This document shows positions 9,081 through 17,875 of a stretch of 64,000 bases of DNA, piece by piece. The DNA is taken from contig JBEULL010000033.1 of assembly GCA_041287365.1 (NCBI GenBank), forward strand, positions 124,001 to 188,000, written 5' to 3'. Positions within the stretch are counted from its first letter, which is position 1; every line of letters starts with the position of its first letter. The notes under the pieces were generated by a model that was not told the DNA's origin, searched no databases, and saw nothing but the letters and a program-made list of their open reading frames with translations. Both the position numbers and the translations under genes were made by a program. The DNA comes from JAQVIJ01 sp041287365 (GTDB lineage Bacteria; Desulfobacterota; Dissulfuribacteria; Dissulfuribacterales; DYLC01).

Positions 9081-9220
9081 GGAAAGTCCCAAAAATTAGA
9101 AGTTTTGTTGAATAGCAAGGCGCGAGAAGGCGAAAAAGCGCAGCATACTCTTCGTATGTGAGCATTTTTCGCTGACAAGCAACGCAGCTATCAGGCAAAA
9201 GAACAATTTTTGGGATTTCC
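9081..9220. repeat. 140-bp imperfect palindromic repeat element
   Basis: The two halves are imperfect reverse complements around a centre near 9151. Outer arms read GGAAAGTCCCAAAAATT on the left and AATTTTTGGGATTTCC on the right. The core hairpin is CATAC-TCTTC-GTATG at 9144-9158, flanked by GCGAAAAAGCG and CGCTTTTTC-like segments. There is no coding capacity, so it looks like a non-autonomous MITE-like element. A truncated copy of one end occurs at 29487-29517. It separates the NapH-like gene from cheY. Confidence 0.8.
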
Positions 9221-9302
9221 CTATTTTCTTTTGAGTGCTATCTTGCTATAGTTACAAAAATTTATCATGTTAAATACTACCATAATCGTGGAGGAACGGC
9301 CT

Positions 9303-9680
9303 ATGAAGGCGTTGGTGGTCGACGATTCCCAATCAATGCGCAATATCGTCAAAAGCGGCCTGAAAGAGATGAACATCTTTACAGAGATCGTAGAGGCCGA
9401 AAACGGTCTTGTTGCCCTTAAAAAATTACAGGAAGAAGGCCCGTTCGACATAGTCTTTCTGGACTGGTACATGCCTGAAATGGAAGGTTATGACTGTCTC
9501 GTCAACATTCGCCAGAACTCCAATTGGGATGACGTCAAGGTAATGATGGTCACTACAGAAAATCAGCAGGAAAACATCATTCGAGCCGTCATGGCCGGAG
9601 CCAACGAATATCTCATGAAGCCTTTCAACAGCGAGATGCTTCAGGAAAAGGTAAAAATGATGCTGGGGCTGGAAGAATGA
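9303..9680 (+). CDS. cheY: Chemotaxis response regulator CheY
   Basis: A 125-residue single-domain receiver that, when phosphorylated by CheA, would bind the flagellar switch. The acidic pocket is Asp7/Asp8, the phosphoacceptor is Asp54 (FLDWYMP), with Thr84 and Lys106 in KPF completing the conserved set. I chose the ATG at 9303 because GGAGG lies 8 bases upstream; a longer frame from 9267 would place that site inside the gene. The stop overlaps the cheB start (ATGA), so this is the first gene of a seven-gene chemotaxis operon. Confidence 0.95.
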   Translation: MKALVVDDSQSMRNIVKSGLKEMNIFTEIVEAENGLVALKKLQEEGPFDIVFLDWYMPEMEGYDCLVNIRQNSNWDDVKVMMVTTENQQENIIRAVMAGANEYLMKPFNSEMLQEKVKMMLGLEE

Positions 9681-10969
9681 TTCTCACAAAGGTTCTGGTC
9701 GTAGATGACTCCATAGTATTTCGCAAGATACTCGAAGAGGCCCTAAACAGGCAGGTGGGCATTCGAGTGGTGGGCACAGCCAAAAACGGCAAGGAGGCCC
9801 TGCAGCTCATTCGCACGCACCGGCCTCACCTGGTAGTGCTGGATGTGGAGATGCCTGAAATGAACGGGCTTCAGACCCTGGACGAGATTAGGCGCCAGAA
9901 GCTGAATGTGGGTGTGATAATGTTTTCGTCACTCACATCAGAAGGCGCTCGCACCACTCTCGAAGCCCTTTCCAAGGGTGCCTTCGATTTCGTTCCCAAG
10001 CCGGCGGGCACAGGTGCATTCGCCGAAAGCGTCAAGAAGATTCAGGAAGACCTGGTGCCCAAGATCAGGGTTTATGCCGAATCACAAAAGATTGCGGTAC
10101 CGAAACCGACTGCAAAAACAGTGGCTGCACCCCAGCTTTCAACAACCGCCACGGCGGCTCACCTCGTGCCTGGCAAGACCATATCCGCTCCTTCAGAACC
10201 ATTGAAGACATCAACCGGCGTCTCGACTCCACGTAAAACACCTGCTGCGCCGCAGGTTGCGCGGCCCGGAATGAGCAACCGAATCGTTGCCGTACCTGCC
10301 AACAGCGGCAATATAACTGTACAGACAACGCCAAGACCATCGAGAATCGCTGTAACACGCCCAGGGCAGATAGAGATAGTGGGAATAGGCGTCTCCACTG
10401 GCGGCCCCAATGCATTGAATGAGGTCATTCCCAAACTGCCGGCCAACTTCAACCTGCCGGTGCTGCTGGTGCAGCACATGCCTCCGGTATTCACCACTCA
10501 ACTGGCCAACAGATTGAACGAAAAATCCAAAGTAAAGGTGGTCGAGGCACAGGAAGGCATGAAAATAGAACCAGGCACCGTATATCTGGCGCCAGGGGAT
10601 TACCACATGGAAATTACAGTAAACGGCACTGAACGCATCATCAGCCTCAATCAAAAACCACCTGAAAACAGCTGCAGACCGGCTGTGGACGTCCTATTTC
10701 GTTCCATCTCTCATGTCTATGGGGGCAGGAGCCTGGCCGTCATCATGACCGGCATGGGGCAGGACGGCTTCAAGGGTATTCAGGAACTGAAGGCAAAAGG
10801 CGCTGTCATAATCGCCCAGAATCAGGAGACCTGCGTGGTCTGGGGCATGCCCAAGTTCGTAGTGGAGTCAGGGCTGGCGGATAGAGTATGCCCCTTGAAT
10901 GAAATAGCTAGTGCAATAGTGGAAATAACCATGACATCGAAAAGACCAATGATGGAGAGTGAAAGATGA
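9677..10969 (+). CDS. cheB: Protein-glutamate methylesterase/deamidase CheB
   Basis: CheB removes methyl groups from chemoreceptor glutamates to allow adaptation. The 430-residue protein has an N-terminal receiver (phosphoacceptor Asp56 in VLDVEMP), a long Pro/Thr/Ala-rich linker at about residues 133-230, and a C-terminal esterase domain. The catalytic triad is visible: Ser240 in GVSTGGPNA, His267 in QHMPP and Asp363 in MTGMGQDG. The linker is considerably longer than in the enteric protein (total length about 350 there). It overlaps cheY and cheR by 4 bases at either end, so translation is probably coupled and the proteins made in fixed ratio. Confidence 0.96.
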   Translation: MILTKVLVVDDSIVFRKILEEALNRQVGIRVVGTAKNGKEALQLIRTHRPHLVVLDVEMPEMNGLQTLDEIRRQKLNVGVIMFSSLTSEGARTTLEALSKGAFDFVPKPAGTGAFAESVKKIQEDLVPKIRVYAESQKIAVPKPTAKTVAAPQLSTTATAAHLVPGKTISAPSEPLKTSTGVSTPRKTPAAPQVARPGMSNRIVAVPANSGNITVQTTPRPSRIAVTRPGQIEIVGIGVSTGGPNALNEVIPKLPANFNLPVLLVQHMPPVFTTQLANRLNEKSKVKVVEAQEGMKIEPGTVYLAPGDYHMEITVNGTERIISLNQKPPENSCRPAVDVLFRSISHVYGGRSLAVIMTGMGQDGFKGIQELKAKGAVIIAQNQETCVVWGMPKFVVESGLADRVCPLNEIASAIVEITMTSKRPMMESER

Positions 10970-11775
10970 TCACTCCGGAACAATTCCGTTTTTTTGCAGA
11001 ACTCGTCAAGACCGCCAGCGGCATAGCTTTGGCGCCAGGCAAAGAATATCTGCTGGAAAGCAGACTGAACGAACTCGCCCGAGTATTGGGACTCAGGGAT
11101 CTGAATGAACTCTACTCCAAGGCCAAGACCGGCATGACCAGCTCCCTGAAGGAACGCATCATCGAGGCCATGACCACCAATGAAACCTATTTCTTTAGAG
11201 ACCAGCACCCCTTCGACGCACTTAAAAAGGAGATTCTGCCGGAAATCATCAAAAGAAACGGCAACTCCGTACGCATCTGGAGTGCGGCCTGCTCCACCGG
11301 CCAGGAGCCCTACTCCATGGCCATTCTGCTCTCCGAAAGCTTTCCTGCGCTTGCAAAAGGTGCAGCGGACATACTGGCCACGGACATCTCTCGCGAGGCA
11401 GTGGAAAAGGGCAAGGCAGGCCGGTTCACACAGGTGGAGGTCAACAGGGGGCTGCCCATAACCCTTCTCCTCAAATACTTCAAACAAAACGGCGCGTTCT
11501 GGATGGCCAACGAAAACCTGAAGCGTATGATAAACTTTCAGACCTTCAATCTGCTCTCTCCATTCAATTTCGGCTCGTTCGATGTCATTTTCTGTAGATA
11601 TGTGTTGATTTATTTCGAACAGCAGACCAAACAGCAGATACTGGAAAAACTTACCAAGACCTTAAATCCTGGTGGCTGCCTCATTCTTGGCGCCACAGAG
11701 ACTCCCATAGGTCTTCCGGCCTATATGGAGAGGGTTGCATCAGGCAAGACCACTTATTGGAAGAAAAACGGCTAA
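10966..11775 (+). CDS. cheR: Chemotaxis protein methyltransferase CheR
   Basis: CheR methylates glutamates on chemoreceptors using S-adenosylmethionine. The 269-residue protein has the all-helical N-terminal domain (residues 1-70, with FAELVKTASGIAL) and the catalytic domain. The TNETYFFRD motif lies near residue 70, the SAM-binding WSAACSTGQEPYS near 105, and CRYVLIYF near 207. It overlaps cheB by 4 bases and precedes cheA by 21 bases. The receptor encoded downstream has no C-terminal NWETF-type tether, so CheR probably acts without pentapeptide docking. Length and motifs are normal. Confidence 0.95.
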   Translation: MITPEQFRFFAELVKTASGIALAPGKEYLLESRLNELARVLGLRDLNELYSKAKTGMTSSLKERIIEAMTTNETYFFRDQHPFDALKKEILPEIIKRNGNSVRIWSAACSTGQEPYSMAILLSESFPALAKGAADILATDISREAVEKGKAGRFTQVEVNRGLPITLLLKYFKQNGAFWMANENLKRMINFQTFNLLSPFNFGSFDVIFCRYVLIYFEQQTKQQILEKLTKTLNPGGCLILGATETPIGLPAYMERVASGKTTYWKKNG

Positions 11776-11796
11776 TTCCCAAAGGAGGTAACACAT

Positions 11797-14496
11797 ATGG
11801 GCATGGAACAGGACATTCTCAAGGATTTTCTATCCGAAGCCAAGGAAAACCTGGAGCTTCTCGATCAGCAGTTCGTGGAACTGGAACAGGACCCTGAAAA
11901 CGCTGAGCTGATCAAAAGCATCTTTCGCACCATTCACACCATCAAGGGCACGTCCGGATTTTTCGGCTTCACCACCCTTGAAGCTATAGCCCACTTTGCA
12001 GAAGACATTCTATCTAAATTGAGAGACGGAGTCATCAAAGTAACAGAAGATATAGCGACCATGCTCCTGAAGGCGGTTGACTACATCAAGGCCATAGTCG
12101 CCAGCCTGGAGCAGACAGGTAAAGAGCCCACTGATCTCGTGTATCTCGATTTTGTCGTCGATCTTCGCAATTTTGCTGAAAAGGTGACAAAAGGCCTGCC
12201 TGCGGCTGCATCCAGTAAATCTACACCACCGCCCAAGGCAGCCGAAGCCGCTCCTGCCCCGAAACCGGAATCGAAACCTGAGGAGGCCACGTCTGAAACA
12301 CCATCAGCAGAGACTCCAGTGGCGGAAGCGCTTCAACCTCAAGCCGAGCAAGCGGCCTCCCCTGAGCACAAAACTCCGGAACCTCCAGCTCCATCCGAGG
12401 CCAAACAGACGCCTGCAGGCCCGCCGCCAGCTGCACCCCAAATGACCGAGACACATGTGCGTGTGGATGTCCAACTTCTGGATAACCTGATGAATCTGGC
12501 GGGCGAATTGGTACTGTCCCGCAACCGCATGGCTCAACTTGCAGGCTACATCAACAATCCAGAACTGATGGCGGCCAATCAGCACATGAGCCTCATTGTA
12601 ACGGAACTTCAAGAACAAATTATGAAGACTCGAATGCAGCCCATCGGCAATGTCTTCAATAAATTTCCTCGCATAGTGCGGGATCTGGCCAAAAACGCCC
12701 AAAAACAGGTTCAACTCCACATCGAAGGAGCCGAGACCGAACTGGATCGTTCCATCATAGAGGTCATCAAAGACCCCCTGACTCACATGGTCAGAAACTC
12801 CATCGATCATGGCATAGAAGCGCCTGATATGCGCGTGCAGAAGGACAAGGACCCTATGGGCACACTAACCATGCGCGCCTATCACGAAGGAGGCCAAGTC
12901 ATAATCGAAATCGAAGATGACGGCGCCGGTATAGACCCCAACAAGATTCGCAAAAAGGCCGTTGAGAAGGGCATATTGACTGCAGAACAGGCCGCTGCCC
13001 TATCGGACAGAGACGCATTGTTGCTCATCTTTCAGCCAGGCTTCTCCACGGCCGAGAAGGTCACCAATATCTCTGGACGTGGAGTGGGCATGGATGTGGT
13101 CAAGACCAACATCGAAAAAATCGGTGGCACAGTGGAACTCCAGAGCACAGTAAACGTGGGTTCCGTGGTAAAGATCAAAATTCCCCTGACCCTGGCCATA
13201 ATTCCGGCTCTGATAGTCAAGTGTGCCAATGAACGCTACGCCATTCCACAGGTCAATCTGGTGGAACTCGTACATCTGAGCCAGGATGCAGTATCCAGGG
13301 ACGTACAGCTCATAGGAAATGCGGAATTCTATCGTCTGCGCGGCCAGATTCTGCCTCTGGTCAGATTGCGTGATGTGTTGAACCTACCTGCCATGACGGA
13401 AGAGAACGCAGAAGGACTTGAAATCGTAGTCCTGAACTCCGGAGAAAGGCAATTCGGTTTGGTGGTAGATAACATCAATGATTCCGAAGAGATAGTAGTA
13501 AAACCCCTGGGCCGCCACCTGAAACACCTCAGATGTTATGCCGGCACAACGCTTATGGGAGACGGCAGGGCCGCCCTTATTCTGGACATCGTGGGCATTG
13601 CCTCCATGCTGCATCTCAAGGCGGATGAGGCATTGAAAAAGGCCAAGGCCGCCACCACAGTGGCTACAGGTGAGGAGGAAAAACAATTTCTGTTGCTCTT
13701 TACAGTGGCGCAAGATGAATACTTTGCCATTCCTCTGGCCCTTGTAAACCGCCTCGACAAGATAACCACAAATCAGTTGGAGCATGTGGCAGGCAAGGAG
13801 GTAGTACAGTACCGAAACCGTTCCATGCCAATTATACGTCTGGAAAATTATCTGCCCATTGCGCCGCTTCCGGAACAGGATGAATACAACCTCTTGGTAT
13901 TTCACGTAAACGGTAGAGACATTGCATTTCTGGTATCCAAGATCGAAGACAGCATCAATATCACAGTCAACGTGGAGGAAGAAAACTTCAAACAGGAAGG
14001 CATGATCGGCTCGGCCATCATAAAGGACCGCACCACCATCTTTCTGGACGTCTACCAGATCATCCGCACCTATGACCCGAATTTCTTTGCAAAGGTCGCA
14101 GAGAGTGAGACGATGGCCGCCCAGGTGCTGCTGGCGGAGGACTCGAACTTCTACCGCAATATCCTCAGCTCTTATCTCACCGCCGCAGGGCTGAATGTAA
14201 CAGCGGTGGAGGACGGCCAACAGGCATGGGACACATTGCAAAATGAACACTTCGATCTAGTCATAACCGATATAGAAATGCCCAACATGACAGGCCTGGA
14301 GCTCACTCGCAAGATCAAAGACAATCCTGCCACCAAAGACCTGCCTGTCATAGCCGTTACATCCCTCTCGGGTGAAGAGGACAGAAAGCGCGGCATTCAG
14401 GCCGGCGTTGACGACTATCAACCCAAACTGGACAGGGACCTGGTGTTGAAGGCCGTGGAGCGGCTGCTCAAGATCAGACTGCAAAACGCTGCATAA
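11797..14496 (+). CDS. cheA: Hybrid chemotaxis histidine kinase CheA with two CheW-like domains and C-terminal receiver
   Basis: CheA couples receptor state to phosphorylation of CheY and CheB. The 899-residue protein begins with a P1/Hpt domain (phosphorylated His47 in TIHTIKGTSGF), followed at about 135-215 by a Pro/Ala/Glu-rich low-complexity stretch where a P2 domain would normally lie. Dimerisation P3 starts near 222 (VQLLDNLMNLAGELVLSRN). The ATPase P4 spans about 280-460, with HMVRNSIDHGIE, EDDGAGID and GRGVGMDVV. One CheW-like domain follows at about 465-600, a second at about 620-765, then a receiver from about 773 with phosphoacceptor Asp825. AAAGGAGG precedes the ATG. The tandem CheW-like domains plus receiver make it a complex kinase, suggesting receiver-based feedback or phosphate-sink control. 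Confidence 0.95.
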   Translation: MGMEQDILKDFLSEAKENLELLDQQFVELEQDPENAELIKSIFRTIHTIKGTSGFFGFTTLEAIAHFAEDILSKLRDGVIKVTEDIATMLLKAVDYIKAIVASLEQTGKEPTDLVYLDFVVDLRNFAEKVTKGLPAAASSKSTPPPKAAEAAPAPKPESKPEEATSETPSAETPVAEALQPQAEQAASPEHKTPEPPAPSEAKQTPAGPPPAAPQMTETHVRVDVQLLDNLMNLAGELVLSRNRMAQLAGYINNPELMAANQHMSLIVTELQEQIMKTRMQPIGNVFNKFPRIVRDLAKNAQKQVQLHIEGAETELDRSIIEVIKDPLTHMVRNSIDHGIEAPDMRVQKDKDPMGTLTMRAYHEGGQVIIEIEDDGAGIDPNKIRKKAVEKGILTAEQAAALSDRDALLLIFQPGFSTAEKVTNISGRGVGMDVVKTNIEKIGGTVELQSTVNVGSVVKIKIPLTLAIIPALIVKCANERYAIPQVNLVELVHLSQDAVSRDVQLIGNAEFYRLRGQILPLVRLRDVLNLPAMTEENAEGLEIVVLNSGERQFGLVVDNINDSEEIVVKPLGRHLKHLRCYAGTTLMGDGRAALILDIVGIASMLHLKADEALKKAKAATTVATGEEEKQFLLLFTVAQDEYFAIPLALVNRLDKITTNQLEHVAGKEVVQYRNRSMPIIRLENYLPIAPLPEQDEYNLLVFHVNGRDIAFLVSKIEDSINITVNVEEENFKQEGMIGSAIIKDRTTIFLDVYQIIRTYDPNFFAKVAESETMAAQVLLAEDSNFYRNILSSYLTAAGLNVTAVEDGQQAWDTLQNEHFDLVITDIEMPNMTGLELTRKIKDNPATKDLPVIAVTSLSGEEDRKRGIQAGVDDYQPKLDRDLVLKAVERLLKIRLQNAA

Positions 14497-14509
14497 CAAG
14501 GAGGCATAT

Positions 14510-14998
14510 ATGACAGAAAATCTTCCGGTACAATCTCAGACCACGGATGTGGCCGTTGCTTCCGAGGCTACAACCCAATTCATCACATTCTATATGGGCA
14601 AGCACTTCTTCGGCATGCCCATCGACATCGTCATCGAGATCAACAAGAATTTGAATATTACCACCACTCCACTTGCACCGGACTACGTGCTTGGAGTGGT
14701 GAACCTGCGCGGGCACATACTTACGGCCATTCATCTGGCAAAAAGAATCGGGCTCGACTACACGCCTCCAGAGGGCATTGTATTTCACAATATCATCATG
14801 GGCAATCGAGAAGAACCCATAAGTCTGCTGGTGGAACGCATAGGAGACGTTATTTCAGTACCCACGGCAGACATAGAACCTCCGCCTGACCTGCTGGCAG
14901 GCATAGACATTCGATATGTAAAAAATGTCTGCAAACTGCCAGGAAAACTCCTGGTCATTTTGAACACGGATGCACTTCAGAACGTTTCCAACAACTGA
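14510..14998 (+). CDS. cheW: Chemotaxis adaptor CheW
   Basis: CheW links CheA to chemoreceptors in the array. The 162-residue protein has a 20-residue Thr/Val/Ser-rich extension and then the two-subdomain SH3-like fold. It shows ITFYMGKHFFGMPI near residue 26, the typical VVNLRGHILTAIHL near 63, and LLVERIGDVISV near 105. AGGAGG lies 8 bases before the ATG. It follows cheA by 13 bases, and its TGA overlaps the ATG of the DnaJ-like gene, so the two are likely translated in a coupled way. Confidence 0.93.
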   Translation: MTENLPVQSQTTDVAVASEATTQFITFYMGKHFFGMPIDIVIEINKNLNITTTPLAPDYVLGVVNLRGHILTAIHLAKRIGLDYTPPEGIVFHNIIMGNREEPISLLVERIGDVISVPTADIEPPPDLLAGIDIRYVKNVCKLPGKLLVILNTDALQNVSNN

Positions 14999-16032
14999 TG
15001 ATATCCAAGGACTATTTAGAGGCACTGCGCACACTGGGGCTCGATGCATCTGCCACAGAAGAGGAAATACGCCAGACATATCGCAGACTTATGAAACGAC
15101 TGCACCCTGACAGCTCCTCTTTTGTGGACACAAACCGGTTTTTGCAGATTCAGCAGGCATATGAACGCTGTTGTTCTCACTTGAGACAAGATCATTACCA
15201 GGCTCAAAAAGGCGAAGCGGCCTTGCACACCGATTCCCTTGCTGACTCCCATGAAGGTGTGGACAGCCTGCAAAACGGCACATACCTCTTTCTTACAGTT
15301 TCGGCTCAGGATGCCCTGTTTGGAGCCAGCAAAGAGATGTGGGTGGTGGACAGAGAGGACTTCTGCCCTCGCTGTAACGGCACCGGCCTTGCTCCACCGG
15401 ACAAAAACGAGCACAAATGCTCGCGCTGTAACGGCAAAGGTTCCATACCCATGCAGTGGGGCAAAGAGACCATGTTCATCGTATGTTCCGCCTGCTCCGG
15501 CACCGGCTTTATCAGCAACAAGACCTGTGCGCTGTGCAAAGGAAGAGGTAGAGTGACCATCAAACGGCCGCTACGCATTCACCTGCCACGTGGAGTCAAA
15601 AACGGCATGGTGCTGAAGATTCCGGGGCAAGGCCCGTGGCAGGCCAAAAGATACTCTCGCGATTCAGTCTTTGTGGAGGTGCGAGTGGAGTTTCCTGAAG
15701 GATGGCGCATTCACGGACAAGACCTGCACGCCTCTTTGGACATAGACATCTGGACAGCGCTCAAAGGAGGCGATGTGCCATTTCGAACATTGGAAGGCCG
15801 CTGGATTCAAGTAAGTGTCCCTGCCTATGCAGGCCAAAGCGAACAGGATACCATTTTGATTCCAGGCTATGGCTGGATAAATGAGTTGGGGCAACGAGGC
15901 AATCTGATTCTGAAGTGCCGACTGCTCTTTCCATCGAGATCACCGCCTGAAACAGCCAGAAACCTGCTGAACCTACTGGAACAGCTCTGGCCCGCAAGAG
16001 AACGCTTGTATCTGCCGTTAAACGAGAACTAA
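14998..16032 (+). CDS. DnaJ-like co-chaperone in the chemotaxis operon
   Basis: A 344-residue DnaJ homologue. The N-terminal J domain (residues 5-60) keeps the HPD tripeptide that stimulates DnaK (LHPDSSS). Instead of a Gly/Phe region, a short polar linker follows. Four CxxCxGxG zinc-binding repeats are intact at about 122-185 (CPRCNGTG, CSRCNGKG, CSACSGTG, CALCKGRG). The C-terminal substrate-binding domain follows (IHLPRGVKNGMVLKIPGQG). It is type I by domain content but lacks a clear G/F linker, so it is probably not the housekeeping dnaJ. Its TGATG overlap with cheW and the receptor gene 76 bases downstream place it firmly in the che operon; a role in folding array components is inference. 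Confidence 0.88.
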   Translation: MISKDYLEALRTLGLDASATEEEIRQTYRRLMKRLHPDSSSFVDTNRFLQIQQAYERCCSHLRQDHYQAQKGEAALHTDSLADSHEGVDSLQNGTYLFLTVSAQDALFGASKEMWVVDREDFCPRCNGTGLAPPDKNEHKCSRCNGKGSIPMQWGKETMFIVCSACSGTGFISNKTCALCKGRGRVTIKRPLRIHLPRGVKNGMVLKIPGQGPWQAKRYSRDSVFVEVRVEFPEGWRIHGQDLHASLDIDIWTALKGGDVPFRTLEGRWIQVSVPAYAGQSEQDTILIPGYGWINELGQRGNLILKCRLLFPSRSPPETARNLLNLLEQLWPARERLYLPLNEN

Positions 16033-16108
16033 CCGGCAATTACCAAAATAAAAATGCAGCGAATAAAAAGGTTACCAAAACGATTCAGTCAAAAAAGGAG
16101 GGTTATTT

Positions 16109-17653
16109 ATGAAAAATCTCACATTTAAACAAATGGGCATTCTTGCTACTTTGATTTTGCTGATCTCCAATGGTCTTGTGGTCTGGCTTACACTTAACAA
16201 CCGTTTTACAACCGAAGACGGCATGAAACGTATTAAGAATGCAACGGATGCAGAGTTCCATGCCGCAGAGGCACTCTCCGCCTTGAGGGCATATCAGATC
16301 ACCTTCGATGAAAAATATATAAAGCAATTTAATGAAGACACTCAAGAATGCATAACTGTACTGGACAACTTTATTTCCCTTGCCATCAACCCTTCCAATA
16401 AAGAAAAGGCCAGAGATATAAAAGACCGCTTTACGAAATGGAGTGAAGAGCAGAAGGGAAGAAGGCTTACACTTGTCAAAAAAGAGGCCAAAGAAGGGCT
16501 TACCGATGCCGAGAAACAGGAATTGGACTCTATCTTAAAAAAATCAGCGGAAACCATTGCTGCTATACAAAACGACCTGGACGCACTTGTTGACAGCGCA
16601 TTTCACACCAATATATCTCACATAAACACCGTCAACATGGAAATTCTCCTCTCCCTGCTGGCAGGCACAGCCATCTTGCTCATAAGCGGCTTTATAATAT
16701 TTAGAAACTTGCGCTCAGGAATCGCAGCAGTTCAGGGCATTTTGGAGAACATGAGCCAGGGCAGATTTGACACACACATAGAGACTCGACTGACCAATGA
16801 AATGGGCCAGATGCTCAATACCCTCATTCGCACGCAAGAAGGCATAAAAACACTCTTTGACAAGATGATAGCTGCTAGAAGAAAGACAGGAGACAACATT
16901 GAGATAGTAAAGGAGAGCGCAGAGACCCTCTCAGCAGCCACGGAACAGGGTAAAAGCTTTGCAAAGGAGATCGACGATGCAGCCCAGTCCACAGCAGGCA
17001 GCATAGCCTCCGTTGCCTCGGCCATGGAAGAAATGGTTGCCACCATCACCGAGATCAGCAAGAACACCACTCAGGCCAAGGACGCCGCCGACAACGCCAA
17101 TACCGAGGGCACACAGGCCATGCAGGTGGTGGAGGTGCTGGCCCAGGCAGCGCAGAAGGTAGGTGAAGTCAGCAAGCTCATAGGTGGTATCGCCGCTCAG
17201 ACCAATCTTTTGGCTCTGAACGCCACCATCGAGGCGGCCCGTGCAGGTGAAGCAGGCAAGGGCTTTGCCGTTGTGGCCAATGAGGTAAAGGAGCTGGCCA
17301 AGCAGACCTCAGACTCGGTGCAGGAGATAGACGGCATCATTCAGGAGATACAGCGCGGCTCGAGCGACACGCTGAATGTCATGAAACATATCTCCACATC
17401 CATTTCACACGTTACTGACATCACCAATCAGATCGCAGCTGCAGTAGAGGAGCAGACCGCCGCCGCATCAGAGATCAGCCAGAGGCTTCAGGAGAGCAAC
17501 CAGAATGCACAAATGATGTCCGAGAAAGCTGGTCAGGTGATGCAGTTGAATGAATCCCTGGCCCAGAAGGCCGTGGAACTCAACAGAGTCACCAACGCCC
17601 TGACAGAGGCCAACAAGGACCTCAAGGAAGCTATGAGTGCTTTCAGGACATAA
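16109..17653 (+). CDS. Methyl-accepting chemotaxis protein (chemoreceptor)
   Basis: A 514-residue transmembrane chemoreceptor. It has an N-terminal membrane helix (about residues 9-31), a periplasmic part of about 140 mainly helical residues that looks like a four-helix-bundle sensor, a second membrane helix (about 174-196), a HAMP domain, and a long cytoplasmic coiled coil. The highly conserved hairpin tip reads NLLALNATIEAARAGEAGKG near residue 365. The C terminus ends in SAFRT, with no CheR/CheB-docking pentapeptide. AAAGGAGGG precedes the ATG. It is the last gene of the che operon, followed by a good terminator. The ligand cannot be deduced. Confidence 0.95.
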   Translation: MKNLTFKQMGILATLILLISNGLVVWLTLNNRFTTEDGMKRIKNATDAEFHAAEALSALRAYQITFDEKYIKQFNEDTQECITVLDNFISLAINPSNKEKARDIKDRFTKWSEEQKGRRLTLVKKEAKEGLTDAEKQELDSILKKSAETIAAIQNDLDALVDSAFHTNISHINTVNMEILLSLLAGTAILLISGFIIFRNLRSGIAAVQGILENMSQGRFDTHIETRLTNEMGQMLNTLIRTQEGIKTLFDKMIAARRKTGDNIEIVKESAETLSAATEQGKSFAKEIDDAAQSTAGSIASVASAMEEMVATITEISKNTTQAKDAADNANTEGTQAMQVVEVLAQAAQKVGEVSKLIGGIAAQTNLLALNATIEAARAGEAGKGFAVVANEVKELAKQTSDSVQEIDGIIQEIQRGSSDTLNVMKHISTSISHVTDITNQIAAAVEEQTAAASEISQRLQESNQNAQMMSEKAGQVMQLNESLAQKAVELNRVTNALTEANKDLKEAMSAFRT

Positions 17654-17684
17654 TGGCCTATTTCTGAAGTGTGGTGTGAATGGA

Positions 17685-17713
17685 GTGGCGGCCATTGAGT
17701 CGCCACTTTTTTA
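17685..17713 (+). terminator. Rho-independent terminator after the chemoreceptor gene
   Basis: GTGGCG at 17685-17690 and CGCCAC at 17701-17706 form a perfect 6-bp GC-rich stem with a 10-base loop, followed directly by six T residues. It sits 32 bases after the chemoreceptor stop and closes the chemotaxis operon. Confidence 0.85.
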
Positions 17714-17844
17714 TAGCCATTTAATTTTGATGATCTCGTAAAGAATTGTTGATGAGGATTGTTAATCAAAAACACCCTCGAAAACTTTCGAGACGGAATT
17801 CGATACTGAAATACTGATTGACTACAAGCTGGGAATACAAGGGC

Positions 17845-17863
17845 GAGACGCCCTCGCTCCTAA
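17845..17863. repeat. Short GC-rich hairpin between convergent genes
   Basis: AGGGCG-AGA-CGCCCT forms a perfect 6-bp stem with a 3-base loop just beyond the 3' end of the coiled-coil gene. It has no T-run on either side, so it resembles a dispersed short hairpin more than a canonical terminator. Confidence 0.4.
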
Positions 17864-17875
17864 AAGACACCAAGA

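Noticed and set aside
9267..9302. Upstream start for cheY adding 12 codons
   Set aside because: The GGAGG ribosome-binding site for the ATG at 9303 lies inside this extension, and homology begins at 9303.
9221..9302. A sigma-54-like GG/GC pair ahead of cheY (GTGCTATCTTGCT)
   Set aside because: The -24 GG dinucleotide is not present at the right spacing, so the match is too weak to call.
13384..14250. A 288-codon minus-strand frame inside cheA
   Set aside because: It is antisense to the CheW-like and receiver domains, and its composition (Cys/His-rich) reflects the opposite strand.
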